From positions 248,001 through 312,000 of the forward strand of contig NZ_JACOIK010000001.1 of assembly GCF_014692515.1 (NCBI RefSeq): a DNA stretch of 64,000 bases, in the 5' to 3' direction. This document shows, piece after piece, positions 25,853-35,600 of this stretch. Positions within the stretch are counted from its first letter, which is position 1, and each line of letters starts with the position of its first letter. A model generated the notes under the pieces. It did no database searches. It saw nothing but the letters and a program-made list of their open reading frames with translations, and had not been told where the DNA came from. The position numbers were made by a program, and so were the translations under genes. This DNA is from Sphingobacterium micropteri. Lineage in GTDB: Bacteria > Bacteroidota > Bacteroidia > Sphingobacteriales > Sphingobacteriaceae.

Positions 25853-27544
25853 ATGTGTGGAATTGTTGGTGCTTTTGAATTAAAGCCATTCTCCTCGGAG
25901 AAGTTGAGACCGCAGGTGTTGGAAATGTCAAAGCGTATTCGCCATCGCGGGCCAGACTGGTCAGGTATTTTTACCAGTGAAAAAGCTATTTTAGCGCATG
26001 AGCGCTTGGCTATTGTCGATCCTAAATCAGGAAGTCAGCCATTGTTTAGTCCAGATGGGAACGTTGTTCTTGCTGTAAATGGTGAAATCTATAATCATCA
26101 ACAACTCCGAAATACACTACCTAATTACGAATTTACCACACAGTCGGATTCGGAAGTCATTTTGGCATTGTATCTGGCAAAAGGTGCTTCGTTTATAGAA
26201 GATTTGAATGGCATATTTGGTTTTGCGCTATATGATGCACGTGACGACTCCTTTTTGATTGCACGTGACCACATGGGGATTATCCCGTTATATTATGGTA
26301 AAGATGAAAACGGACAGCTTTTTGTCGCTTCCGAATTGAAATCATTGGAAGGTTTTTGTGTAGAGATGGCGCAATTCCCTCCCGGACATTACCTATACAG
26401 TAAAGAAGGAAGTGAACCTCAAAAATGGTATGTGCGTGATTGGGAATCTTACGATGTCGTAAAAGATAAGGAAACAGATTTAACGAAGCTACGTCAGGCG
26501 CTGGAAGATGCGGTGCAACGGCAGCTGATGTCAGATGTTCCCTATGGTGTTCTTTTGTCGGGTGGCCTAGATTCTTCTGTTATTGCGGCCATCACAAAGA
26601 AATTCGCATCCAAACGTATTGAAACGGGAGGAAAAGAAGAGGCTTGGTATCCCCAGCTGCATTCTTTTGCGGTAGGATTAAAAGGTGCGCCCGATTTGAT
26701 AGCAGCCAAAAAGGCGGCCGACCATATTGGTACGATCCATCATGAAATTAACTTTACGATCCAAGAAGGATTAGACGCTATCCGGGATGTTGTCTATCAT
26801 TTAGAAACCTATGATGTGACGACTGTCCGTGCTTCAACACCGATGTATCTCTTGTCACGCGTTATTAAATCTATGGGCATCAAGATGGTATTGTCCGGTG
26901 AAGGATCTGATGAACTTTTCGGAGGATATCTATATTTCCATAAAGCACCTAATGCCCAAGAGTTTCATGAAGAGACGGTACGGAAACTGAAAAAATTGTA
27001 TCTGTATGACTGTTTGCGTGCGAATAAATCTTTAGCCGCTTGGGGGGTAGAGGGGCGCGTGCCATTCTTGGATAAAGAGTTTATGGACGTCGCTATGACG
27101 CTTAACCCGGCGGATAAAATGATAAAAGATGGACGGATGGAGAAATGGGTCGTGCGAAAAGCATTTGAGGATTATCTGCCTGAAAGTATCGCTTGGCGTC
27201 AAAAGGAACAGTTTTCCGACGGGGTGGGATACAGTTGGATTGATACGTTGAAGGAACTGGCAGAAAACAACGTGTCTGATGTCGAATTTGAAACAGCAGC
27301 AGTGCGTTTTCCTGTTAATCCGCCAAAAAATAAAGAAGAGTTTTTATATCGTTCGATATTTGAGTCGCATTTTCCATCGGAAGCAGCAGCCATGACGGTA
27401 CCATCGGTGAAATCGGTTGCTTGTAGTACCCCAGAAGCGCTAGCTTGGGATGCTTCTTTTCAGAATATGAACGATCCTTCAGGCAGAGCTGTGGCTCATG
27501 TGCATAACGATAGCTACGAAAAGACATCGCAACCAGCTATTTAA
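25853..27544 (+). CDS. asnB: Glutamine-hydrolysing asparagine synthase B
   Basis: A 563-residue asparagine synthetase that makes asparagine from aspartate, ATP and glutamine. The N-terminal class II glutaminase domain begins with nucleophile Cys2 (MCGIVGAFE). RHRGPDWSG and NGEIYNH mark the glutaminase site. The synthetase domain has the PP-loop LLSGGLDSSV and SGEGSDELFGGYLYFHKAP. Length and order are those of E. coli AsnB. The 180 bases upstream are very AT-rich. A GC stem at 27568-27598 lies between it and the converging DUF1080 gene. Confidence 0.95.
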   Translation: MCGIVGAFELKPFSSEKLRPQVLEMSKRIRHRGPDWSGIFTSEKAILAHERLAIVDPKSGSQPLFSPDGNVVLAVNGEIYNHQQLRNTLPNYEFTTQSDSEVILALYLAKGASFIEDLNGIFGFALYDARDDSFLIARDHMGIIPLYYGKDENGQLFVASELKSLEGFCVEMAQFPPGHYLYSKEGSEPQKWYVRDWESYDVVKDKETDLTKLRQALEDAVQRQLMSDVPYGVLLSGGLDSSVIAAITKKFASKRIETGGKEEAWYPQLHSFAVGLKGAPDLIAAKKAADHIGTIHHEINFTIQEGLDAIRDVVYHLETYDVTTVRASTPMYLLSRVIKSMGIKMVLSGEGSDELFGGYLYFHKAPNAQEFHEETVRKLKKLYLYDCLRANKSLAAWGVEGRVPFLDKEFMDVAMTLNPADKMIKDGRMEKWVVRKAFEDYLPESIAWRQKEQFSDGVGYSWIDTLKELAENNVSDVEFETAAVRFPVNPPKNKEEFLYRSIFESHFPSEAAAMTVPSVKSVACSTPEALAWDASFQNMNDPSGRAVAHVHNDSYEKTSQPAI

Positions 27545-27567
27545 CGCAATTTATGAATGTTAGTTAA

Positions 27568-27598
27568 GGTAGAGACGCTGCTTGGTGACGTCTCTATC
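27568..27598. terminator. Weak bidirectional hairpin between asnB and the DUF1080 gene
   Basis: Inverted repeat TAGAGACG / CGTCTCTA with an 11-base loop, extended by a G-C pair. No long T-run follows on either strand, so it may be only a transcript-end stabiliser. Confidence 0.45.
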
Positions 27599-27600
27599 CT

Positions 27601-28335
27601 TCATAATGGTCTAACCCAAATATTGCGGAAACTCACCGGATTGTTGTGATCCTGTAAGATAATAGGGCCGGCGCCATGTGCCTCCATCTTTGGTAAACCA
27701 ATATATTCTGTCGTACCCTCGATCTGCGTGTTGTTCTGTATCAATATACCATTATGTAAGATGGTAACGCTACCTTTGCTGATCAGCATACCATCTTTAT
27801 TAAAGCGCGGGGCTTTATAAATGATATCATAACGGTGCCATTTGTCTTCTGTTGCTCTTACCTCCACCAAAGGAGGGCGCTGTTTGTATATGCTCCCAGC
27901 TTGCCCGTTGACATAGGTGGGATTGTCGTCATTGTCCAGTACCTGTACTTCATATCTGCCTTGAAGAAATATACCACTGTTTCCACGCCCCTGGCCTTCG
28001 CCTTTTACGATCTCCGGACTTTTCCATTCTACATGGAGTTGAAAATCTTCAAATGTTTGTTTGGTCTGGATGTCACCTGTTTTAGGTTTAACGGTTAAAA
28101 TGTTATTTTCTACAGTCCACGTAGCGGCCTGTTCGGGGTTATTACGGCTTACCCATTGGTCTAGGTCTGTTCCATCAAAGAGAACGATGGCATCACTGGG
28201 TACCTGATTTTTAAGCGTTACTACAGGAGGTTTAGGAGAATAAAATTCTGTGTCTTCTGGTTTGAATTTTGTCTGCGCCATACTGCTTAAGGATAATATC
28301 AGAAATAATAATGTGCTTCCGAATTGAATATGCAT
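27601..28335 (-). CDS. DUF1080 (3-keto-disaccharide hydrolase) family protein
   Basis: A 244-residue secreted protein. It has a signal peptide (about 1-20) and a DUF1080 concanavalin-like beta-sandwich from about 40, with the family signatures VLFDGTDLDQW, a WKSPEIVKGEGQGRGNSGIFL block and the RYEVQVLD strand. Family members hydrolyse 3-keto-glycosides or bind glycans outside the cytoplasm. Only the domain assignment is certain. It appears monocistronic and converges with asnB. Confidence 0.88.
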   Translation of the reverse strand: MHIQFGSTLLFLILSLSSMAQTKFKPEDTEFYSPKPPVVTLKNQVPSDAIVLFDGTDLDQWVSRNNPEQAATWTVENNILTVKPKTGDIQTKQTFEDFQLHVEWKSPEIVKGEGQGRGNSGIFLQGRYEVQVLDNDDNPTYVNGQAGSIYKQRPPLVEVRATEDKWHRYDIIYKAPRFNKDGMLISKGSVTILHNGILIQNNTQIEGTTEYIGLPKMEAHGAGPIILQDHNNPVSFRNIWVRPL

Positions 28336-28460
28336 GAGATATATGTTTTTTGATGCTTATAGTAAAACAATAATATGTATTAATTTACAGGTTTCATCTA
28401 ATTATTTTTTCTTTTATCATATTATTTACATCTCGGTTTCATTTTTTTATATGTTTGTAT

Positions 28461-28826
28461 ATGGGTTCTATCACACAGGAAGTGGCACTTAAGGATGTGC
28501 GTTTCTTTTCACCGATCGGGTACTACGAAGAAGAACGTATTTTGGGAAATGAGTTTTTCGTGGATGTGTCTATCTACTTTCCCTTTGACAATACCGACGC
28601 GGAGGATCTGTCAAATACGGTTAATTATGCTGAACTCTATGATCTATTATGTAAGGTTATGAAAAGAGAACGTAAACTTCTGGAGTCCGCTGCCCACGAA
28701 ATTCTTTCCAATATACAGGACCGTTATGCTTTTATTCATGAAGCACGTGTCTCCATTCGTAAAACAACACCTCCATTCGGTCATGACCGTGTACATTCCG
28801 TCGTGTCTTTATGTTATAAGAAATAA
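28461..28826 (+). CDS. folB: Dihydroneopterin aldolase
   Basis: A 121-residue folate-biosynthesis enzyme that cleaves 7,8-dihydroneopterin to 6-hydroxymethyl-dihydropterin and glycolaldehyde. Typical features are VRFFSPIGYYEEERILGNEFFVDVSIYF with the catalytic Glu, an active-site TVNYAEL block, and the C-terminal KTTPPFGH strand. The frame opens at an upstream TTG (28455), but ATG at 28461 gives the family-like start. Length is normal. It stands alone and is followed after 154 bases by hsp20. Confidence 0.9.
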   Translation: MGSITQEVALKDVRFFSPIGYYEEERILGNEFFVDVSIYFPFDNTDAEDLSNTVNYAELYDLLCKVMKRERKLLESAAHEILSNIQDRYAFIHEARVSIRKTTPPFGHDRVHSVVSLCYKK

Positions 28827-28853
28827 GATATTTCTTTTTTTATGTAAATTAGT

Positions 28854-28897
28854 GACATTGTGTCGTTGTTTTTTATTTTTTAAAGACATAATGTCTT
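28854..28897. promoter_or_regulatory. Pair of GACAT-type inverted repeats upstream of hsp20
   Basis: GACATTGTGTC at 28854-28864 and AAGACATAATGTCTT (perfect 15-bp palindrome around a central A) at 28883-28897 share the half-site GACAT. Their centres are 31 bases apart, about three helical turns. They lie between folB and hsp20 and are good operator candidates for hsp20 regulation. Confidence 0.45.
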
Positions 28898-28966
28898 CTT
28901 TTCTTGTTTTTATAGCTTCGGTATAGCGTTTGATCAATACCAAGCATAAAATAAACAAGAAAAAAT

Positions 28967-28972
28967 AGGAGG
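28967..28972 (+). promoter_or_regulatory. Strong Shine-Dalgarno sequence for hsp20
   Basis: AGGAGG 8 bases before ATG 28981. Most genes in this window have no such sequence, so this one should be translated unusually well under this genome's rules. Confidence 0.7.
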
Positions 28973-28980
28973 ATATAAAC

Positions 28981-29424
28981 ATGGCATTAATCAAATTCCC
29001 AAACAAAACTGTAAATTCAGACGTTGTCAATCCGTATGTAAATAGCTTTTTTGACAACTTTTTCAACGATTCGTTCATTTCAGACCGTTTAGTAACGCGT
29101 GTTCCTGCCGTGAATATCGCTGAAACTGAAAAGGCATACGAAATTTCATTGGCGGCTCCAGGATTACAGAAATCAGATTTTAAAATCAATGTCGACAAGA
29201 ACTTGATCACTATTTCTGCTGAAAAGAAAGAAGAGTCCTCGTCGGAAGACAAATTGTACAGCAAAAAAGAGTTTAATTTTAGCTCATTCACCCGTTCGTT
29301 TTCCCTTCCGGAATCCGTCAATTACAATGATATTGAAGCAGCGTATACGGATGGTGTATTGCAGGTAACCGTCGGTAAGAAAGAAGATGCAATCGTTGCC
29401 AAAAGACTTATCGACGTCAAATAA
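28981..29424 (+). CDS. Hsp20/alpha-crystallin small heat-shock protein
   Basis: A 147-residue ATP-independent holdase. A short N-terminal arm (with FDNFFNDSF) precedes an alpha-crystallin domain at about 38-140 (VPAVNIAETEKAYEISLAAPGLQKSDFKI ... IDVK), which includes the conserved E-x-x-Y motif and the A-x-x-x-x-G-V-L strand (AAYTDGVLQVTV). Expression is likely controlled through the repeats at 28854-28897 and a strong ribosome-binding site. A strong terminator follows. Confidence 0.93.
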   Translation: MALIKFPNKTVNSDVVNPYVNSFFDNFFNDSFISDRLVTRVPAVNIAETEKAYEISLAAPGLQKSDFKINVDKNLITISAEKKEESSSEDKLYSKKEFNFSSFTRSFSLPESVNYNDIEAAYTDGVLQVTVGKKEDAIVAKRLIDVK

Positions 29425-29453
29425 TTGTGAGTAGTGTGGTTTAAGGTGAGGTT

Positions 29454-29489
29454 GAAGCCCCTGCAGTTTTGCGGGGGCTTTGTTTTTTT
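29454..29489 (+). terminator. Intrinsic terminator after hsp20
   Basis: GC-rich stem AAGCCCC-TGC / GCG-GGGGCTT around TTTT, followed directly by TGTTTTTTT. A classic rho-independent terminator. Confidence 0.92.
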
Positions 29490-29507
29490 CGCTATTTCAT
29501 TTTAGTA

Positions 29508-29539
29508 TTTGTGAAACTTAACAGTGTTCACTATTTTTG
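29508..29539 (+). promoter_or_regulatory. Promoter of the tetR-efflux operon
   Basis: TTTG at 29508-29511, a 20-base spacer, and TATTTTTG at 29532-29539 match the Bacteroidota sigma-A consensus exactly. The spacer contains the palindrome TTAACAGTGTTCA (29518-29530). Confidence 0.7.
29518..29530. promoter_or_regulatory. Candidate TetR operator 1
   Basis: TTAACA-G-TGTTCA, one mismatch from a perfect 6-bp inverted repeat, located inside the promoter spacer. A near-identical perfect palindrome precedes tolC (30214-30226). Occupancy would block RNA polymerase. Confidence 0.5.
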
Positions 29540-29556
29540 TTCTGAAAAAAAATTAC

Positions 29557-30195
29557 ATGGGTATACAAGAACGGAAGACCAGGCATAAAGAAGATTTGCG
29601 CAAGCGTATTTTGGAAGCAGCTAAAAAGTTGTTTGTCACAGCAGGCTATGAAGCTACTTCCATTCGGAAAATAGCCAAGGAAATCGAATTCAGTCCGACG
29701 ACAATATACCTATATTATAAGGATAAAAGCGATATTATCTATGCATTGCATCAAGAAGGGTTTCAGCTTTTGCGGCAGGATTTCCAGCCGTTGATGCAGG
29801 TCGAATCTCCTTTCGAGCGGTTGAAAGCACTGGGAAGATGTTATATTAAATTTGCCTTTACACATCCCGATTTCTATGAACTTATGTTTATCATGAAAGA
29901 TCCGATGCAGTATTTAGAAATTAACTGTGTTGAAGCGGCATGGGATGAAGGCGAACGTGTTTTTGATTTTCTCCTGCAGACTATACGGGACTGTCAGGAG
30001 GAAGGTTACTTTAAGGGGTTGGATACCATTCATGTAGCGATGGAAGCTTGGGCTTCTGTGCATGGTATGTGTGCATTATACGTTTCGGGACATCTTAAAA
30101 GTATGATGCATGTTGTTTTCGGAGACGAGGATCAGGAACGCATGATTGAAAGCGCATTTCGCGTCCTTGTGCATTATCTCGAATCCACTAAATAA
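29557..30195 (+). CDS. TetR/AcrR family transcriptional regulator
   Basis: A 212-residue repressor. An N-terminal TetR helix-turn-helix (about 20-60: LRKRILEAAKKLFVTAGYEATSIRKIAKEIEFSPTTIYLYYKDK, with the usual recognition helix) is followed by a helical ligand-binding domain. ATG at 29557 gives a typical start; an in-frame GTG at 29524 lies inside the promoter and is unlikely. It leads the efflux operon: tolC begins 34 bases after its stop. A palindrome shared by its own promoter and the tetR-tolC gap suggests autoregulation. The ligand is unknown. Confidence 0.92.
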   Translation: MGIQERKTRHKEDLRKRILEAAKKLFVTAGYEATSIRKIAKEIEFSPTTIYLYYKDKSDIIYALHQEGFQLLRQDFQPLMQVESPFERLKALGRCYIKFAFTHPDFYELMFIMKDPMQYLEINCVEAAWDEGERVFDFLLQTIRDCQEEGYFKGLDTIHVAMEAWASVHGMCALYVSGHLKSMMHVVFGDEDQERMIESAFRVLVHYLESTK

Positions 30196-30213
30196 AAAAT
30201 TTTAAACATAAAC

Positions 30214-30226
30214 TTAACACTGTTAA
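30214..30226. promoter_or_regulatory. Candidate TetR operator 2
   Basis: Perfect 13-bp palindrome TTAACA-C-TGTTAA lying 2 bases upstream of the tolC ATG. It shares 11 of 13 bases with operator 1. Confidence 0.5.
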
Positions 30227-30228
30227 TA

Positions 30229-31590
30229 ATGAGGACGGTATTCATAAGTTTGATTTTCATTTGTTTTTCCGGCGCGAACATCTCCGGACAGACATCACCA
30301 CTATTGGATTATATTGAAGAAGGGCTAGATCATAATTTGGTGCTCCAGCAGAAAAATCTCTCGCTGCAGCGGGCGATGAATGCCTTACAGGTCGCAAGGT
30401 CTATGTATCTACCTGCTATTGACTTAGACGTGGCTTATACGCATGCGAAAGGCGGGCGATCCATTAATTTACCGGTGGGCGACATGCTTAATCCCGTTTA
30501 CAATACCTTGAATGCGCTCACACAGTCTCACGCATTCCCACAAATACAGAATGAAACGATTAATTTTCTTCCGCAGAATTATTATGATGCAAAGGTGCGA
30601 ACCGTGGTCCCGCTTGTCAATACAGATATTGCCCATAACAAACAGATTAAAACGGATGCGGTGCGTCTACAGGAATCAGAAATAGGGATTTATAAACGTG
30701 AATTAGTCAAGGAAATTAAGCAGGCATATTATCAATATATCAGCGCCCTGGAGATAGAGGGCATTTATAAATCGTCGTTGGAATTAGCCCATGAAGGGCT
30801 TCGGGTTAATCAGAAGCTGTTAGAAGCAGGTAAGGGATTGCCCGCTTATGTCGTTCGGGCGAAAGCGGAAATAGCACAAATTGAATCGCAACTTGCCGAA
30901 GCAGAAAAGAACATAAGAAACAGTTCTTTGTATTTCAATGCATTATTGAATAGGGATGCCGATGCGTTTATTGAACAGGATAGTACGCTTTTCTTAGAAG
31001 AGAAATGGAGCGTACAGTACGGAGGCGAAATTGATATCTCCCAGCGCGAAGAACTACTCGTCTTGCAGACGGGGATAGCGATGCAGGAATCTGCATTGAA
31101 GATGAACAAACAGTATCTGGTCCCTAAAGTAAGCGGATTTCTTGACTTGGGATCCCAGGCAGAGGGTCTAAAATTTAACCAGGATTCGCGTTATTTTATG
31201 GTTGGGCTGACCTTGTCCATGCCTCTTTTTCAGGGCAATAGAAACCGTTTGAAGATTGAGGAGACAAAAATCGACCTTGCCGAAACATGGAATAGAAAAG
31301 CGCAGGCGGAACAACAGTTGACATTGGCCACAAAAGTTGCCCGGAATGACGTGCTGGCAGCACACAAAAATTACGAAAAATCAAAAGCGCAGTTAGAAGC
31401 TGCATCTACTTATCAGCGACTCATACAGCGGGGCTACAACGAAGGCGTTAATAGCTATATGGAAGCCATTGACGCGCGTAGCCAATATACTGCAGCAAAA
31501 CTTTCTGTCAATATCAGTCAGTTACAGATGCTGGCAGCATTGGCTAAATTGGAACGTGAATCTGCAACCTTTCAAATCCCTCAACCATGA
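30229..31590 (+). CDS. TolC-family outer-membrane efflux channel
   Basis: A 453-residue outer-membrane factor for a tripartite RND pump. It has a signal peptide (about 1-20, ending ISGQ) and the long amphipathic helices and repeated alanine/glutamine pattern of the TolC fold (for example a LAEAEKNIRNSSLYFNALLN segment and VGLTLSMPLFQGNRNRLKI, the conserved strand). The N-terminus reads LLDYIEEGLDHNLVLQQKNL, as in Bacteroidota TolC proteins. The stop overlaps the adaptor start by 4 bases (ATGA). Confidence 0.92.
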   Translation: MRTVFISLIFICFSGANISGQTSPLLDYIEEGLDHNLVLQQKNLSLQRAMNALQVARSMYLPAIDLDVAYTHAKGGRSINLPVGDMLNPVYNTLNALTQSHAFPQIQNETINFLPQNYYDAKVRTVVPLVNTDIAHNKQIKTDAVRLQESEIGIYKRELVKEIKQAYYQYISALEIEGIYKSSLELAHEGLRVNQKLLEAGKGLPAYVVRAKAEIAQIESQLAEAEKNIRNSSLYFNALLNRDADAFIEQDSTLFLEEKWSVQYGGEIDISQREELLVLQTGIAMQESALKMNKQYLVPKVSGFLDLGSQAEGLKFNQDSRYFMVGLTLSMPLFQGNRNRLKIEETKIDLAETWNRKAQAEQQLTLATKVARNDVLAAHKNYEKSKAQLEAASTYQRLIQRGYNEGVNSYMEAIDARSQYTAAKLSVNISQLQMLAALAKLERESATFQIPQP

Positions 31591-32645
31591 AAATATCATT
31601 TTTAAATCTTTTAGTTTCTGCAGTTTGTTTTGCCTTCTTATTTTCTTGTGGCCAAGCAAATCGCTCATTGGCCATTCCAGATACCGATACCATTCCGGTG
31701 ACACTGATGACCTTACATGCAAACGAAATCAATGCCACTTTTGAAGCCACAGGCACATTTACTACGGACGATGAAACCCTGTTAGGGTTTAAAAACGGAG
31801 GTGTTATTGAACAGATTTATGTCCGCGAGGGGGATCCTATTAAAACGGGACAACTACTCGCCCGGGTGCATAAGGATGAAGTGGAGACAATGGCTTCCCA
31901 GGCATCGCTGGCGTTGAAAAAAGCGCAGCGTGATTACGAACGCGCTCGTAAACTGTATTACGATAGCGTTGCTACCTTGGAACAGATGCAAAATGCAAAG
32001 ACAGCGCTCGACCTGGCACAGCAAGATATAAAGCGTACACGTTTCCACGAACAGTACACCGAAATACGGTCGACAAGCAATGGCTACGTATTGGCACGGC
32101 TGGCCCAGGAAGGGCAAGTGGTTGGCCCCGGTACACCCGTTTTGCAGATAAATGGAGCAAATGACGGGAACTGGCAATTGAAAGTAGGGGTGTCCGACCG
32201 GCAATGGGCAGCTGTCCAGGAAGGGGATAGTGCCCGGATTTCATCAGATGTGTTAGGGGAGGGAACCTATCGTGCGGTTGTCCGGAAGAAATCTAAAGGG
32301 CTAGATCCTAAAACAGGTACTTTTAGTGTGTTTCTATCGCTAACGGCCAATGCTCCAGCCAAATTAGCTGCAGGTATGTTCGGCAAAGCCTATATGCAAC
32401 TACGGTCAGCGCAACATTCGGCATGGACCATTCCATATGAATCTCTTTTAGAAGGGAACGGAAAAGAAGGATACGTGTTTGTGACGGATGATAGAAAGAC
32501 GGCCCGCAAAGTAAAGGTACAGATCGCATCCATCAACAAGGATGATGTATTTATTTCCTCCGGACTGGAAGAAGCGACTGCATTGATCGTATCGGGTAGT
32601 CCGTATCTAGTTGACAGAAGCCCTATAAAAGTGATAGAAAAATAA
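31587..32645 (+). CDS. RND efflux periplasmic adaptor lipoprotein (membrane fusion protein)
   Basis: A 352-residue adaptor that links the RND pump to TolC. It has a lipobox with Cys at residue 21 (ending FSCGQ). It shows the HlyD-type barrel-sandwich halves (GGVIEQIYVREGDPIKTGQLLARV and the matching second half), a short alpha-hairpin and a beta-barrel domain. Translation is coupled to tolC by a 4-base overlap. The pump follows 12 bases after the stop. Confidence 0.94.
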   Translation: MKISFLNLLVSAVCFAFLFSCGQANRSLAIPDTDTIPVTLMTLHANEINATFEATGTFTTDDETLLGFKNGGVIEQIYVREGDPIKTGQLLARVHKDEVETMASQASLALKKAQRDYERARKLYYDSVATLEQMQNAKTALDLAQQDIKRTRFHEQYTEIRSTSNGYVLARLAQEGQVVGPGTPVLQINGANDGNWQLKVGVSDRQWAAVQEGDSARISSDVLGEGTYRAVVRKKSKGLDPKTGTFSVFLSLTANAPAKLAAGMFGKAYMQLRSAQHSAWTIPYESLLEGNGKEGYVFVTDDRKTARKVKVQIASINKDDVFISSGLEEATALIVSGSPYLVDRSPIKVIEK

Positions 32646-32657
32646 AGGAAATTCGAT

Positions 32658-35600
32658 ATGAACTTCATCAAATATCCCATCAAAAATTATCAGTTTACAC
32701 TGATTATGGTCCTCATGGTTGTAGTTGTAGCCATTAGCACTATTTTGACTATGCCAAGGGCAGAAGATCCAGAGATGAAACCAGTGAGTTTTCCTGTCAT
32801 CGTAGTATACCCCGGAACAAGTCCTAAAGATATGGAGCAACTGGTTGTAAAACCGTTGGAAAGCCGGTTTTATGCTTTGGATGGGATAAAGCGTATCAAG
32901 ACAACGATTACCAACGGTGTAGCTGTTATTTTTGTGGAGTATGTGTATGGAGAAGATTATGAGGCAAAATATCAAGAACTGATACGGGAACTGAGCGCCG
33001 CTAGCGGAGAGCTTCCGGAAAATATTTATCGTGCGGAGGTAAAGAAAGTCGACCCGACCACGGTGAGTGTGATCCAAACCGCTTTAATTTCTGAAAACGC
33101 ATCGACATCGACGATGAAACGTTTGGCCGATGATTTGAAATCTCGCCTAGAAAAAGTAAAGGCGCTGAAAAATGTGGAGATCAGCGGTTTGCCCGACCAA
33201 CTTATTCGGGTGGATTTAAACCTGTCACGGCTCGCCAGCTTAAAAATACCTATGGATCAGGTGGTGCAGGCCATACAAAGCGAGAATCAAAATATTCCCA
33301 GCGGTGCGGTCGTTGCCGGCGGAAAGTCCTTCAGTGTGACAACCAGTGGCGATTATAAAAGTATTGAACAAATTAAGAATACCGTTGTTTCGAGTGCGGA
33401 AGGGCGAAACATTTTGCTCCGCGATGTTGCCGAGGTATATCCGACATTTGGACAAGCTGCACATGTCACAAGATTGAATGGATATCATGCGGTATTGGTG
33501 AATGCGGCCCAAAAAGGGGGCATGAATATCAGCGATACGCAGAAAGCCTATCATCAAGTGTTTGAAGCATTTCGAAAAACACTTCCCGCGAATGTTGACT
33601 TTATCGTAAACTTTGACCAAGCCGAGCAGGTCAATAGTAGATTAAGTGGTCTTGGAGTGGATTTTGTCATCGCTATTACCCTGGTGCTTTTTACATTGCT
33701 ACCGTTAGGTTCACGTGCATCGCTGGTCGTCATGATCGCTATTCCGCTGTCGCTGGGTTTAGGGCTCATTACGCTGAATCTCGTCGGTTATTCGCTCAAT
33801 CAGCTTAGCATTGTCGGATTTGTCGTTGCCCTGGGACTGGTCGTGGACGATAGTATTGTAGTCGTTGAAAACATCGAGCGTTGGATGCGGGATGGATATT
33901 CACGCTTGGAAGCCGCGATTAAAGGAACGCATCAAATCGCTTTAGCTGTTGTTGGTTGTACGGTTACACTGGTAATTGCTTTTCTTCCGTTAATGTTTAT
34001 GCCAGAAATGGCGGGGGATTTTATACGCAGTATGCCGACTGCTGTTATCGCATCCGTAATTGGTTCTATGTTTATTGCTTTGCTTGTTGTTCCTTTTCTA
34101 GCAAGCAAATTGTTGAAACCCCATATTTCTGAAGATGGTAATGCTATTTTACGCGTATTGAAGAAATTGATACACAATACTTATGCGGTGTGGTTGGACA
34201 AAGCTTTGAAACATCCGAAACGAACTGCTGTCATCGCATTGGGTATATTCTTGGCTTCCCTAGCTTTGATTCCTGTTGTGGGCTTTTCGTTATTTCCGCC
34301 ATCTGAAAAACCGCAATTCATGATTCACATTGCTGCACCGTTGCAAGGCAGTTTAACAACGACGGATAGTATCACCCGGGAAATAGAGGATGAGCTTCGC
34401 CAGATAGCGGATATTAAATATTTTACGAGCAATGTGGGTAAAGGGAATCCAACGATTTATTATAATATGAGCCAGGCGAGCGAAAACGTTGGGCATGCTG
34501 ATATTTTTGTGCAGCTGCATAATGATGTGAAGGCAAAAGAAAAGGAATTGCTGATTGAAGCATTGCGCCAGAAATGGACAAATTATTTGGGTGCCAAAAT
34601 CGAAGTCAAAAACTTTGAGCAAGGCGTACCCGTGATTTCACCTGTGGAAGTACGTTTGTTTGGAGACGATTTAGATACCTTACAACGTTTGGCTGCTGAT
34701 GTAGAAGAGTTATTAAAAAAGACGCCGGGCAATGTCTATATAAATAATCCACTAAAAAATAAGAAAACCGATTTGCATGTCGTGGTGAATAGGGAGAAGG
34801 CCATGGCTTTAGGCGTGCCCACGGTACGTATAGATCAAACGGTACGGATCGCGTTGGCCGGATATGAGGTTGGAACATACACGGATCCCAAGGTGGACGA
34901 CAACGAATACCGTATTATGATCACCGTTCCAAGACCGAATATGCCTGATATGACGGTGTTTGACGGTATTTTTGTCAATAATGTTGAAGGAACGGCTATT
35001 CCGCTTACACAGCTGGCAACTTTGGCATTCGAATCTTCTCCTTCTAATATCTATCACCAAGACAAAAACCGGGTGGTCTCTGTAAATGCTTCCGTTGCCA
35101 AAGGTTTTTCAAATGATCATGTGATTCAGGAGGTCATCAAAAAAATGGATGCTTTTCCTTTTCCGAACGGTTATGCTTACGAAATGGGGGGTGAGGTAGA
35201 AAGTAGAGAGGCTGCTTTCGGTGGATTTGGTACCATTATCATGGTGACCGTATTTTTGTTTATCGCTGTGTTGGTATTGGAGTTTAAGACGTTTAAGAGT
35301 ACGTTGATTGTTTTGTCCGTGATTCCGTTGGGTATCGTAGGTGCGGTTCTGGCGTTAATGGTTACGGGAAATACCCTGTCTTTTGTCGCCACCATTGGCC
35401 TGGTGGCTCTGGCGGGGATTGAGGTGAAAAACACGATCCTGTTAGTAGATTTCACGAATCAGCTAAGACGGGAAGGAGTAGCATTGAACGACGCTATTGA
35501 ACAGGCAGGTGAAATCCGCTTTTTACCGATTATATTAACGTCGCTTACGGCTATTGGTGGTCTGTTACCTATTGCCTGGTCGAGTAATCCTTTGATATCC

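Noticed and set aside
28809..29321. 170-codon frame antisense to hsp20
   Set aside because: Lies over the well-supported hsp20 gene and its regulatory region; composition mirrors the opposite strand.
32607..33077. 156-codon frame antisense to the RND gene and adaptor end
   Set aside because: Shadow of a long conserved membrane-protein gene; no domain recognised.
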